From contig NZ_JACCHP010000015.1 of NCBI RefSeq assembly GCF_016031625.1, forward strand, positions 193,501-257,500: a stretch of 64,000 nucleotides of DNA, given 5' to 3'. Below the pieces are notes generated by a model, which saw nothing but the letters and a program-made list of their open reading frames with translations, did no database searches and was not told the origin of the DNA. This DNA is from Bradyrhizobium agreste. Lineage in GTDB: Bacteria; Pseudomonadota; Alphaproteobacteria; Rhizobiales; Xanthobacteraceae. Numbering within the stretch: the first letter of the stretch is position 1; each line of letters opens with the position of its first letter. Positions 46,501-53,066 of the stretch are shown piece by piece. A program made the position numbers and the translations under genes.

Positions 46501-47792
46501 CGCTGCAATACACGATCGTTCCGTCGGATGCCGGTAGCGCCGGCGCCAGCAGCACCGTCACGATCGACATCGCGGGCAGCAACGACGCGCCGACGCTCGA
46601 TGATGCGACGTTGGCTTCCATCTCCGGCAACGACGGTGATCCGAGCGGAGCTGCGATCAGCAGCCTGTTCACGGACAAGTTCCACGACGCCGACACCGGT
46701 GCGACATTCAAAGCCGTCGCGGTGACCTCCGATGCCGCCACCGCAGCGCAGGGCGTCTGGCAGTACGAACTCGCCGGCACGGATCAATGGGTCGATATCG
46801 GGTCGGTCAGCGACACGACCGCTCTGGTGCTCGGCCCCGACACGCTGATCCGGTTCGTGCCGGCCAACGGCTTTTCCGGGACGCCGGGCGCGCTGGGAGT
46901 CCACGCGCTCGACGACACCTATACCGGCGCCATCACGACTGATTTGTCGATCGCGACGATCGATCTTTCGCTGACCGGCACCGGCGGTGAGACACCGGTC
47001 TCACAGGATCTCACCACCATCGGCACGGAAGTGACTGCTCCCGCCGACGGTCCCGTGATCAACACTGAGAGCTTCCAGGTCGAGCATATCATCGAGAACA
47101 ACTCCGACATCATCACCGATCTCATGGTTACCGGCTCAGCGGACCACGAATTCACCGTGACCATGTCGACTGCGCATCCAGGTCTTAGTCAGGTGGACTT
47201 CTATCCGGCCTCGGGCTCACTCGAGGAGATCAACCTGGGTTTCGAGACCGGTGCGACCTACAATCCGACAGGGGCCACCTCCGATCCCGCAGCGCAGCCG
47301 CCGGACATCGAGCAGATCACGCTGACGGTGACGGACCAGATCACGGGCCTGTCCGACACCGTGAACTTCATCTTCAACGAGGCGGGCGACACCGGCCTGG
47401 GCGTCACCCTGGAAGGCACCGACGGCAAGGACGTCATCTTCGCGACCGATACGAACAGCACGCTGACCGGTGGCCAGGCCAAGGATCAGTTCGTGTTCGC
47501 GCCGGGCTTGTTGTATGACGGCAACGGGCAACCCGTCACCGATTTCTCCCACACCATCACCGATTTCACGGTGGGTCTCGACAAGATCGACCTGCGGCAG
47601 TTCTCGGACGTGGGCTGCAAGAGCGACCTCGCCATCGTCCAGCAGCAAAATGGCGACACCCTGATCACCTGGAATCAGGAGGTCTCGCAGCAATCCGGAC
47701 CGGTACTGGAGCACGAGTCGCTTCTGCTCAAGAACGTGGTTGCCGCAAATCTTCAGGCCAGCGATTTCATCTTCGGCACGCATGTTACGTGA
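37584..47792 (+). CDS. Giant FecR/VCBS/beta-helix surface protein with type I secretion C-terminus (3402 residues)
   Basis: The GTG at 37584 is the first possible start after an in-frame TAG and has only a weak ribosome-binding site. Residues ~137-255 are a FecR-type domain (VTKLSGSATAIRNG, FIDGTVFGLSSNARMVL, DTPVATMGIRGTAV), preceded by GTAAAQV at 132-138. Residues ~395-695 hold VCBS-type repeats ending GTND and GTDA; ~700-735 a Trp-containing WKDAANWETGTVP segment. Residues ~760-2640 are repeated beta-helix rungs (TNTGN, GTIEV, LTVNG), interrupted at ~1335-1508 by a non-repetitive beta domain. Two more VCBS units at ~2720-3000 end GKNDAPV and GSNDAPT. The last 130 residues contain a degenerate RTX motif (GTDGKDVIFATD) and an ITDFTVGLDKIDLRQF-type secretion region. 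Probably a T1SS-exported adhesin; the secretion apparatus is not in the window. Confidence 0.88.
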   Translation: MDTYLDFNPFYGARLNYAGKFDAAKSLDGQDSRSPADGHVDFSAAKPFVAKAHGHLPAGAFVVPDPNLIFNGEFKRAGLDLVLSHDGHEFVVHDYFRGDKRAAIASPDGAHLTGDLVSALTGHVQYAQAAPGTAAAQVIGHVTKLSGSATAIRNGVSVILNNGDNVEKGDVVSTGSDSTLGITFIDGTVFGLSSNARMVLNEMVYDPNGSNNSSLLSLVAGTITFVAGETAKHGDMKVDTPVATMGIRGTAVLTQINFVVPAGGGDPQPQASFQVLVEPNGTTGSYILFDKVTLLPIATVNQAGQMIQISGGNVSVTNALMSPEVQKLITDVFTLKFTDNSTNTKLTTNYTDTITPFGLEVLLKSASGTAVTATFVNLNPQTQEKPTTSTPTVGRIPGQPIAQSLDLGGNVKTAFALTERADTTGDTHADTISGLIRFLDQNLGDLPTVSVSLAEAPNYVYKNAGQQDVTGSLTALQKQDIAATQIQISVVADPDNNNNGSAVWTYTIPDHVFDFLAAGETLTLTYMVRVDTNFSVNPESKFIPITITITGTNDKPVITTDVPVITFEGGTSVPGGPLTSDVPTSGTLSFDDVDLTDEHTVSVALTSATLPGGTVPPGPLAAFQSAMSVAIAAGADSTGDGTGTINWSLADLPVYLADFIPKGAVLTLVYTVTVTDSQGATAQQTITVTITGTDAPAVVWIATDKAGAPSGGFWKDAANWETGTVPTIDDDVIVITDQLHGLTPSYPVTIDAAAYAKSLTMNDFGGPPPKLINQSSLTIAGALNMSADSILTNAAAGTMSVGGKAEISGTSVLTNAGHLTLEGGGDFAAGTTITNSGTINLSGGTLTLDTGIANAAGTVQVGSFASLVANAATIDGGTVNVSGRLELDGITVIENGTLINSGLVNVKGAVEFASETGFNKAGSLVEVFANGALTIDHGSHINNGGDVKIDASGKLTVNGATIDGGGIGILPTVMIYPESETSGDSVFTLVGLPQPGTVTNNGELDLTGNGVLSGGNLTNNGTLNVTGTGNALDNETVTNSATGTIEVLANGALTIDQGSVVTNTGNVTVDANGKLTVNGASINGAGTVTDNGEIDLTGNGVLSGSTLHNNATLKVSGAGNALHNEAVTNAGTIEVLANGALTIDQGSVVTNTGNITVDATGKLTVNGAGIDGAGILTDNGEIDLTGNAVLSGGILNNNATLKVSGTGNALENETVTNAGTIEVTAGGALAITQGATVDNSIGNVVVDANAALTLNDATITGGAIAGAGTIDVTGNAVIDGHAVLSTSAVTVEAGTTLTLDNVTVDGTTISDNGSLTLDGTVKLTGGAVIKGASSAFALQTSGSPVTARFDWGQLGTSYTVLGSPLQVVATNGTGGTVSSAGGIFELRDQGNGWYGNFEPGTHLLWDRGAGPDITVQFATPVYSAGAQIQANYFGGFTAEIIAYDLIGNVIGSVSKNGVSTGSADNSAIFIELTGSSAEIAKVKFHLTGVTYSPNDFAIGPVIFTETTGGGSGPIVNNGTLEISGPATLLNDVVTNHGTVMVDGGQTLTLSGTEISGGTIGGTGMIAVTGNSAIDGGATLNTSFVTIESGATLALDNVIVSGTSIVDSGILKVNLGKKLTLNGASVTGGQLNVLGTLASSGANTVTNASITNSGLIEAIGGVLTLAATTSAAIANAGTLRANGAELDIDHQFVTNTGTLAAINGGALKLTALTVTNTGGTVSVASGSTLDLAGATINGGTLTIAGTLESTGVSAVDGADLNNTGTITVTSGTLTIDPGLLHAITNLGLIEAAGGGILKLATATVSNAGGTIAVDGASKLYLTDVSINGGTLSNAGHLYGVSGSSTITGAVTNTGTIEVQAGTLNLAGGITGVGTLVVEDGATLELGGADAQTVTFAGGVDTLKLDATSHDFTGTITGQASTGGTFTVTGDGDINSSLGDAFDFTASGGTSGNRANIVLTPTGALTGAANGLVVTQNGAGDISLTATKDITGGAGNGITLRNSATGSGDITVNNLTGKATGSGANSVGVLVENLNAGNGGDISITQLGGAVGGAFGIDAGTLGNGDIDIDAGGSITGGSIYGIRTRSYGSGSQTVTTGAGSVVTSGSSGVVAVNRATSIDGAAENSITITAYGTIYSGSGPNLAGNAPAGIEAGYTGATTGTHANIGVNGTVIVNNHANITAAAGYGINAFSYGNGDVTVNSFAGTTISVSGAQSMGINAAALSGGTGDVTVTLGENVTISGAASYGIRAHSLDQGDISVTLANGDSITSGSSGIVAVNFATAIAAGSASTISVEAHGTIHSGTTLNNDGTTPGAIIAGYKPGGVGAFSEAVNGDVTVTSDATITADAGYGIEAFTWGVGDITVTTGQNSQISAAGTAIAAFDHGGGDVSITNSGSVTGAVGVAALATGAGDVTIVNHGDIGSTSLAGISVTQNAAGATGSTHITNSGSISAPTGHAAIYIQGNATGTVTIDNSGTIGPALASSVTSTTYAIVETGGAITINNSGDINGNISVATATFNNEAGGIWTVSGTSVFGNLSSIVNEGDIDLLNGASISGSGLSIANYHEIDSWGTATISGAITNAGTIEVNDGSLTLFGSLSGAGSVTVDAGALLKLEGTVTQTVTLAGDGAALQIDTSSFGGSIAGLSATDTIDLSTITYGLGTSAVYVANADPATGGVLTVTDADGNHIDLKLTGADYSNAHFAGSSDGHGGTLITFNADDDAPVFTAAEASPSVNFSELESTTGSSALDPVSGGTGTIHFKDIDLTDRPTVTNVAYALTWLDTDHTTQLTLSPDEITALEQALTLSATGNKNNGAIGWSYSIADSALDFLGEGQTVTVVSTITLADHQGKTDTAAVTVTITGKNDAPVITVASGDSSGADLDETNGGLDKTGTLTLSDADATDHVSVARDHVSVYLDGVLQTDDVGGLSNTDLVNYLSVQSGDILNGTATHAQFTWTFNSQGQAFDFLAAGQTLSLQYTIVPSDAGSAGASSTVTIDIAGSNDAPTLDDATLASISGNDGDPSGAAISSLFTDKFHDADTGATFKAVAVTSDAATAAQGVWQYELAGTDQWVDIGSVSDTTALVLGPDTLIRFVPANGFSGTPGALGVHALDDTYTGAITTDLSIATIDLSLTGTGGETPVSQDLTTIGTEVTAPADGPVINTESFQVEHIIENNSDIITDLMVTGSADHEFTVTMSTAHPGLSQVDFYPASGSLEEINLGFETGATYNPTGATSDPAAQPPDIEQITLTVTDQITGLSDTVNFIFNEAGDTGLGVTLEGTDGKDVIFATDTNSTLTGGQAKDQFVFAPGLLYDGNGQPVTDFSHTITDFTVGLDKIDLRQFSDVGCKSDLAIVQQQNGDTLITWNQEVSQQSGPVLEHESLLLKNVVAANLQASDFIFGTHVT
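40575..41340 (+). repeat. Three near-identical in-gene tandem repeats of about 88-90 codons
   Basis: Copies begin at 40575, 40845 and 41109 (270 and 264 bases apart) with the shared core DNGEIDLTGN, then TIEVLANGALTIDQGSVVTN and VDANGKLTVNG. A more diverged partial copy precedes them at about 40360. Codon-level identity suggests recent duplication. Confidence 0.8.
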
Positions 47793-47940
47793 GGACGTGT
47801 GGGCTCTATCGGCCAATAGGCCCGTAGCTTGACGCGACAAAAAAATTCATCGTCTACCACCGTCAGGGAATAGCCAATCGCGGGCCGAGGCTCCATGATC
47901 GGTGCGCCCGGCGTGGTGCTGGGCGGGAAGTTCGGCTCGC

Positions 47941-50172
47941 ATGAAACGTCTGAAGATCCTGCAGCGGTGGTTTGCGCGGAAGCTCGGCTTTGCGCGGCTG
48001 ATGTGCCTTGCTCTGCTGGTTCTGTTCGCCGTCGCGCGCCTCTGGGATCCGCCGCCGATCCAGGAATTGCGGCTGCGTACCTTCGACATGTTCCAGCTGA
48101 TCGATCCCAGGCACAAGACGGCGCGGCCGGTCACCATCGTCGACATCGACGACAAGAGTCTCGCCAAGCTCGGGCAATGGCCGTGGCCGCGGACGCGGAT
48201 TGCCGATCTGATCCAAAACCTCAGCAACAACGGCGCGGTGGCGATCGGCTTCGACGTGGTGTTTTCGGAGCCCGACCGGCTCAATCCGGATCTGGTGGCG
48301 GGCCAGATGCGTTATCTCGACGATGCCACGCGCGCCAAGCTGCGCGAGCTGCCGACCAACGACCAGATCCTCGCCGAGGCGATCAAGCGCTCGCGCGTGG
48401 TGCTGGGCGAGACGGGTCTGCCCGACGTCCTGGCCGAACCCGACAAGTCACTTCCGCTGACGGGCGTGGCGACGGTCGGGGAGGAGGGCGCCGAACGCTT
48501 CCTGTTCGAATTTCCAGGCCTGCTGCGCAACGTGCCCGTGATCGAATTGGCGGCGGCCGGCCGCGGCCTGTTCTCAATCAGGAAAGAGCGCGATGGGTTC
48601 ATCCGCCGCGTGCCGATGGTCATGCGTGCCCAAGGCAACATCATGCCATCGCTCAGCCTCGAGATCCTGCGCGTCGTCACGGGCACGCCGACGCTGCTGA
48701 TCAGGACCGACAAGACTGGCGTGCGGGCCGTGCGCCTCAAGGGCGTCGAGATCCCCACTGACAAGAACGGCCAGTTCTGGGTGCACTACGCCCGCCGGGA
48801 TCCCTCGATCTACGTCTCCGCGGCCGACGTGCTCGACAACAGCGTGTCGCCGAGCAAGTTCGCAGGCAAGCTGGTGCTGGTCGGGACCTCCGCGGCCGGG
48901 CTCAACGACATCAAGACGACGCCGGTGTCCGCGACCATGCCGGGTGTCGAGATCCATGCCCAGGTGCTGGAGAGCGTGCTCAGCGGCGCGGCGATCTCGC
49001 AGCCGAACTACGCACTCGGCATCGAGCTGATCGCGGCGCTGGTGATCGGTCTGCTCGTCATCATCTTCACGCCGAATCTCGGCCCCGTCCGCCTGGTGCT
49101 CGCGGGTGGGGCTTTCGCCGCCATCCTGGTCGGCGTCTCCTGGTTCTTCTACGCGCAGCACCGCCAACTCATCGACTTCACCTATCCGCTGTTGTCGACC
49201 ACCGCGGTCTATCTGACGCTGATCTTCGCCAGCTTCGTGCGCGAGCAGCGCCAGCGCGTGCAGATCCGCGGGCAATTCGCGCAATACATATCGCCGGTGC
49301 TGGTCGAGCAGCTGGCGCAGTCGCCGGAAAAGCTCGTGCTCGGCGGCGAGGAGCGCGAGATGACGATCATGTTCTCCGACGTGCGCGGCTTCACCACGAT
49401 CTCGGAGAGCTACAAGCACGATCCGCAAGGGCTGATTGCGCTGATGAACCGCTTCCTGACGCCGCTGACCGACGTCATCATCGAGCGCAAGGGTTATATC
49501 GACAAGTACATGGGCGACGCCATCATGGCGTTCTGGAACGCGCCGCTCGACGATGCCGAGCACGAGATCAACGCCTGCGAAGCCGCGATCCAGATGCTCG
49601 AGCAGATCGACGAGGTCAACAAGGAGCGCGAGCAGGAGGCCGCCGACGGCGGCCACGTCTACATCCCGCTGAACGTGGGCATCGGTCTCAACACCGGCAT
49701 CGGCGTGGTCGGCAACATGGGGTCCGACCTGAAGAAGAACTATTCGGTGCTCGGCGACAGCGTGAACCTGGCCTCCCGCCTGGAGGGCCAGTCGAAGGCA
49801 TACGGCTTTCCGATCATCGTGGGCTCGCGCACCGCGCTCGCCGTCAAGGAGAGGTTCGCGATCCTCGAGCTCGACTTCATCATGGTCAAGGGCAAAACCG
49901 AGCCGGAAGTGATCTACGCCATCGCCGGCCGCGAGGACGTGATGCATTCGGCCGCGTTCCAGCGCCTGCGCAACATCACCATCGAGATGCTCGGCTGCTA
50001 CCGCAGCCGCGACTGGCAGGGCGCGCTGGACGCGATCGAGCGCGGCCGTCGAAGCGAGGACGCCGACACGCTGGAGAAGCTGTTCAGGCTTTACGAGGCG
50101 CGGATCAAGGATTTCCAGATCAATCCGCCGCCGGAGGGCTGGACCGGCGCCTATGCCCTGCTGACCAAGTAG
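47941..50172 (+). CDS. CHASE2-domain class III adenylate cyclase
   Basis: 743 residues. A first membrane helix (~17-33), an extracytoplasmic CHASE2 sensor domain (~35-345, with VTIVDIDDKSLAKLGQWPWPR and GAVAIGFDVVFSEPD), then three membrane helices (361-432) and a cytoplasmic cyclase domain (from ~470). Catalytic residues are all present: metal ligands D480 (MFSDVRGFT) and D526 (KYMGDAIM), adenine-selecting K522 and D606 (LGDSVN), and transition-state N609 and R613. It should make cAMP in response to an unknown periplasmic cue. The ATG at 47941 lies 148 bases after the giant gene and in the same direction, so the two may be cotranscribed. Confidence 0.9.
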   Translation: MKRLKILQRWFARKLGFARLMCLALLVLFAVARLWDPPPIQELRLRTFDMFQLIDPRHKTARPVTIVDIDDKSLAKLGQWPWPRTRIADLIQNLSNNGAVAIGFDVVFSEPDRLNPDLVAGQMRYLDDATRAKLRELPTNDQILAEAIKRSRVVLGETGLPDVLAEPDKSLPLTGVATVGEEGAERFLFEFPGLLRNVPVIELAAAGRGLFSIRKERDGFIRRVPMVMRAQGNIMPSLSLEILRVVTGTPTLLIRTDKTGVRAVRLKGVEIPTDKNGQFWVHYARRDPSIYVSAADVLDNSVSPSKFAGKLVLVGTSAAGLNDIKTTPVSATMPGVEIHAQVLESVLSGAAISQPNYALGIELIAALVIGLLVIIFTPNLGPVRLVLAGGAFAAILVGVSWFFYAQHRQLIDFTYPLLSTTAVYLTLIFASFVREQRQRVQIRGQFAQYISPVLVEQLAQSPEKLVLGGEEREMTIMFSDVRGFTTISESYKHDPQGLIALMNRFLTPLTDVIIERKGYIDKYMGDAIMAFWNAPLDDAEHEINACEAAIQMLEQIDEVNKEREQEAADGGHVYIPLNVGIGLNTGIGVVGNMGSDLKKNYSVLGDSVNLASRLEGQSKAYGFPIIVGSRTALAVKERFAILELDFIMVKGKTEPEVIYAIAGREDVMHSAAFQRLRNITIEMLGCYRSRDWQGALDAIERGRRSEDADTLEKLFRLYEARIKDFQINPPPEGWTGAYALLTK

Positions 50173-50306
50173 TCGGCACGGTCCCCGCTCGCGTTGGGTG
50201 GGCAAAACACAGCATGCCTACCATATGCAGGTGCATCGAGGTAAGTATGGCGGTGGGACGGCGCTTGGCGCCTCTGCCCAACCAAAGAAAAAAGGCGAGC
50301 TGAGTG

Positions 50307-51002
50307 ATGGACGCACAAGTGGAACAAAACGACCGCATCGGCGTGCTCGAAGAGCTCCTCAACGAGCGCTACTCCGTTCGCGCATTTCTCCCCCAGCAGG
50401 TCGATCGCGCCACCATCGAGCACGTGCTGGCAACTGCGCAGCGCACGGCGTCCTGGTGCAACAGCCAGCCCTGGCAGGTCATCATCGCCAGCGGCGAGGC
50501 CAAGGAGCGCTTTCGCAAGGCGATCTACGCCGAGGCCTCGAAGGGCCTCGGCGATGACTTCGATTTCACGCCGCCGCGCGAATATGTCGGCGTCTATCTC
50601 GATCGCCGCCGCGAGAGCGGCTTTCAGCTCTACAACACGCTCGGCATCGCCCGCGGCGACAAGGCGGCCTACGCCAAGCAGGCGCTGGAGAACTACAATT
50701 TCTTCGGCGCGCCGCACGTCGCCATCATCCACACCAACGAGCCGCTCGGCATCTACGGTGCGATCGATTGCGGCGCCTATGTCTCCAATTTCATGCTGGC
50801 GGCGCAGGCGCTCGGGCTCGGCACCATTCCGCAGGCCGCGCTGGCGCGACATTCCGGCCTGATCCGCCGCCACTTCGATCTGCCCGACGACCGCCGCGTC
50901 GTCTGCGGCATCTCGTTCGGCTATGCGGACCACGCGCACAAGGTCAACAGCTACCGCACCTCGCGGGCGAGCGTGGCTGAGACCGTGACCTTCGTGGAGT
51001 GA
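50307..51002 (+). CDS. Nitroreductase-family FMN protein
   Basis: 231 residues. The opening NERYSVRAFLPQQVDRATIE and ATAQRTASWCNSQPWQVIIASG supply the FMN phosphate-binding Arg and Ser/Asn residues; later blocks are APHVAIIHTNEPLG, DCGAYVSNFMLAAQALGLGTIPQ and the final VVCGISFGYADHAHKVN. These dimeric flavoproteins reduce nitro compounds or quinones with NAD(P)H. Start ATG at 50307 with AAGGCGAG upstream. A hairpin terminator separates it from the convergent ecfG gene. Confidence 0.88.
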   Translation: MDAQVEQNDRIGVLEELLNERYSVRAFLPQQVDRATIEHVLATAQRTASWCNSQPWQVIIASGEAKERFRKAIYAEASKGLGDDFDFTPPREYVGVYLDRRRESGFQLYNTLGIARGDKAAYAKQALENYNFFGAPHVAIIHTNEPLGIYGAIDCGAYVSNFMLAAQALGLGTIPQAALARHSGLIRRHFDLPDDRRVVCGISFGYADHAHKVNSYRTSRASVAETVTFVE

Positions 51003-51033
51003 GCCCGACGCCATGGCCGTCAGACGCGCACGC

Positions 51034-51061
51034 GAAGACGACCGTGGAAACGGCCGTCTTC
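51034..51061. terminator. Terminator-like hairpin between convergent genes
   Basis: GAAGACGACCGT (51034-51045) pairs with ACGGCCGTCTTC (51050-51061) with one mismatch and a GGAA tetraloop. It lies between the nitroreductase stop and the ecfG stop and may serve both. No T run. Confidence 0.5.
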
Positions 51062-51092
51062 CTCTCGTCCAGGTCCGATTGACTGCCGGCGG

Positions 51093-51641
51093 TCAGCCGC
51101 CGCTGCCGCCGATCACGGCGCGCACGGTCTCGTCGGGTCCGAAATCCTCGGCGCCGTCGACATACAGCAGTGCGGCGAGCTTCGAGCGGGCGCGGTTCAC
51201 GCGGCTCTTGATGGTGCCGACCGCGCAGCCGCAGATCGAGGCCGCGTCCTCATAGGAGAAGCCGGATGCGCCGACCAGGATCAAGGCTTCGCGCTGGTCC
51301 TGCGGAAGCTTGTCGAGCGCGGTGCGAAACTCCTCGAATTCGAGATGCGCGTTCTGCGAGGGCTGGGTCTTCAGCGTCTTGGCGTAGTTGCCCTCGGCAT
51401 CCTCGACCTCGCGCCGCCGCTTGCGATAGTCGGACCGGAACAGGTTGCGCAGGATCGTGAACAGCCAAGCCGGCAGGTTGGAGCCGGGCTGGAACGAGTC
51501 GATGTTGGCGAGCGCGCGCAGCAGCGTCTCCTGGACCAAATCGTCGGCGCGGTCTGCATTGCCGCTGAGCGAGATGGCGAAGGCGCGCAGACTGGGCACG
51601 GCCGCCAAGATGTCGTTACGCAGGGAGTCCGTGAGAGGCAT
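51093..51641 (-). CDS. ecfG: General stress ECF sigma factor EcfG
   Basis: 182 residues, the size of EcfG. Region 2 (RAFAISLSGNADRADDLVQETLLRALANI in parts, with FQPGSNLPAWLFTILRN) and region 4 (LDKLPQDQREALILVGASGFSYEDAA and CAVGTIKSRVNRAR) are complete. The motif FSYEDAASICGCAVGTIK is a hallmark of this sigma group. It directs RNA polymerase to GGAAC...CGTT promoters under stress and is held inactive by NepR. The ATG overlaps the nepR stop by one base (TAATG). Confidence 0.95.
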   Translation of the reverse strand: MPLTDSLRNDILAAVPSLRAFAISLSGNADRADDLVQETLLRALANIDSFQPGSNLPAWLFTILRNLFRSDYRKRRREVEDAEGNYAKTLKTQPSQNAHLEFEEFRTALDKLPQDQREALILVGASGFSYEDAASICGCAVGTIKSRVNRARSKLAALLYVDGAEDFGPDETVRAVIGGSGG

Positions 51642-51874
51642 TAATCCCTCCCATTGTTGTTGTCGTTGGATCCGCCCTCATTTTCCACGTGGGGTGACGC
51701 TCCCGGCGCATCAAGCTTCTTGATCAGTTCTGCGAACCGATCCGGAACCCCTTGTCGTACGACATCGTCGTACATGGCGCGCAACTGGTGCCCGATCCGG
51801 GATTGAATCTCCGGAGTCAGGCCTCCCTTGCCGGGGGTCGTGCTTCTGCTGGCTTGAGACTTGAGATCTTTCAT
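51641..51874 (-). CDS. nepR: Anti-sigma factor NepR
   Basis: 77 residues from the ATG at 51874. The central helices TPEIQSRIGHQLRAMYDDVVRQGVPDRF are the NepR signature; FAELIKKLDA completes the second helix. NepR binds EcfG until phosphorylated PhyR removes it. Upstream in-frame codons exist but do not match the family N-terminus. Translationally coupled to ecfG and divergent from phyR, the usual arrangement. Confidence 0.95.
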   Translation of the reverse strand: MKDLKSQASRSTTPGKGGLTPEIQSRIGHQLRAMYDDVVRQGVPDRFAELIKKLDAPGASPHVENEGGSNDNNNGRD

Positions 51875-51990
51875 GACCTGTTCCACGTTTCCCCGAGTTA
51901 AGTGACTGTAAAATAGAGAAGTTTTCTCAACCGGGCGCCGTTCCCTGGATAGGCACAATTCCAGCTGCGCCAAAAAGTTCCCAGCTCGGC

Positions 51991-52015
51991 GGAACTTTTG
52001 TTGGGGTGAGGCGTA
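51991..52015 (+). promoter_or_regulatory. Candidate EcfG-type promoter of phyR, inside a palindrome
   Basis: GGAAC at 51991-51995, 16 bases, CGTA at 52012-52015: one mismatch to consensus. The -35 is the right arm of a perfect inverted repeat AAAAGTTCC (51973-51981)/GGAACTTTT (51991-51999), so a second GGAAC faces nepR on the other strand, though no CGTT lies at the right distance there. Confidence 0.5.
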
Positions 52016-52105
52016 GACACCCCAGCAGGGGAACCTGGGCCCCCCGCGTGATGCCTGACCTCAGGATTCGACCTCAAGGTTGGCCCGAAGACGAATGGAG
52101 TGGGG

Positions 52106-52912
52106 ATGTCCCGTTCACAGGTAGTTGCTGAACACTTGCCGCTATTGCGCCGGTACGCGCGGGCTCTGACAGGCAGCCAGGCCTCCGGTGACGCCTATGT
52201 CGCCGCCATGCTGGAAGCCATGCTGGGCGATCCGTCGGTGCTCGACGAGAGCCACGGGCCCCGGGCCGGCCTGTTCCGGCTATTCACCCAGATCTGGAAT
52301 TCGGTTGCCATCAACGACGATGCCGAGGTGACGACGCTGCCGATGCCGCCGGAACGGCGGCTGTCGAACATCACCCCGCTGCCGCGCCAGGCCTTCCTGC
52401 TGCTCTCGCTCGAGGGCTTTTCGGAAGAGGAAGTCGCCTTCATTCTCGGCACCGATGTCGCCGAGACGCGCCGTCTTGCGGACGCAGCCGGACGCGAGAT
52501 GGCCGCCGAGATTGCCACCGACGTGCTGATCATCGAGGACGAGACCTTCATCGCCATGGACCTCGAGAGCCTCGTGAAGAATCTCGGCCACAACGTCGTC
52601 GGCGTCGCGCGCACCCATGCCGATGCTGTGGCGCTGGCCAAGAACAGGCGGCCCGGCCTGATCCTTGCCGATATCCAGCTTGCCGACGGCTCGTCGGGCC
52701 TGGACGCCGTCAACGAGCTGCTGCGCACCTTCGAGGTGCCGGTGGTGTTCATCACCGCCTATCCGGAGCGCTTCCTCACCGGCGAACGCCCCGAGCCGGC
52801 GTTCCTGATCTCGAAGCCGTTCCAGCCCGCGATGGTATCGGCGGTGGCGAGCCAGGCCCTGTTCTTCCAGCGCAATTCGCGCAATCGCACGCCGAAGGCG
52901 CCGGCGGCGTAA
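52106..52912 (+). CDS. phyR: Anti-anti-sigma response regulator PhyR
   Basis: 268 residues. The N-terminal half (1-130) is sigma-factor-like (LPLLRRYARALTGSQASGDAYV, LPRQAFLLLSLEGFSEEEVA), the mimic that binds NepR. The C-terminal receiver domain has acidic pocket E144/D145, phosphoacceptor D189 (ILADIQLADG), T217 and K237. Phosphorylation by a HWE-type histidine kinase exposes the sigma-like half. The kinase gene is not in the window. ATG at 52106 is chosen over GTG 52100; both follow AATGGAG. A strong terminator follows. Confidence 0.95.
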   Translation: MSRSQVVAEHLPLLRRYARALTGSQASGDAYVAAMLEAMLGDPSVLDESHGPRAGLFRLFTQIWNSVAINDDAEVTTLPMPPERRLSNITPLPRQAFLLLSLEGFSEEEVAFILGTDVAETRRLADAAGREMAAEIATDVLIIEDETFIAMDLESLVKNLGHNVVGVARTHADAVALAKNRRPGLILADIQLADGSSGLDAVNELLRTFEVPVVFITAYPERFLTGERPEPAFLISKPFQPAMVSAVASQALFFQRNSRNRTPKAPAA

Positions 52913-52943
52913 TAAGGCGTCTGCTGCCTACCCAATAGCGAAG

Positions 52944-52975
52944 TCCGGCGTGCCGCAAGGCACGCCGGATTTTTT
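52944..52975 (+). terminator. Rho-independent terminator of phyR
   Basis: TCCGGCGTGCC (52944-52954), loop GCAA, GGCACGCCGGA (52959-52969), then six T. A perfect 11-base stem with a T run. Confidence 0.95.
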
Positions 52976-53066
52976 CATGCCACAGGCCCGCTTGACGGGT
53001 GAGGAATTGGACGACCATACCTCGTGCAGCAGCTGCTCGTGCGGCAGCGCCAATCGGAGATCTGCC

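Noticed and set aside
51940..51944. GGAAC on the minus strand toward nepR as an EcfG promoter
   Set aside because: The expected -10 position reads AACT or ACTT, not CGTT, so the consensus is not met.
52030..52034. A second GGAAC upstream of phyR
   Set aside because: No CGTT-like -10 lies 16-17 bases downstream; it reads ATGC there.
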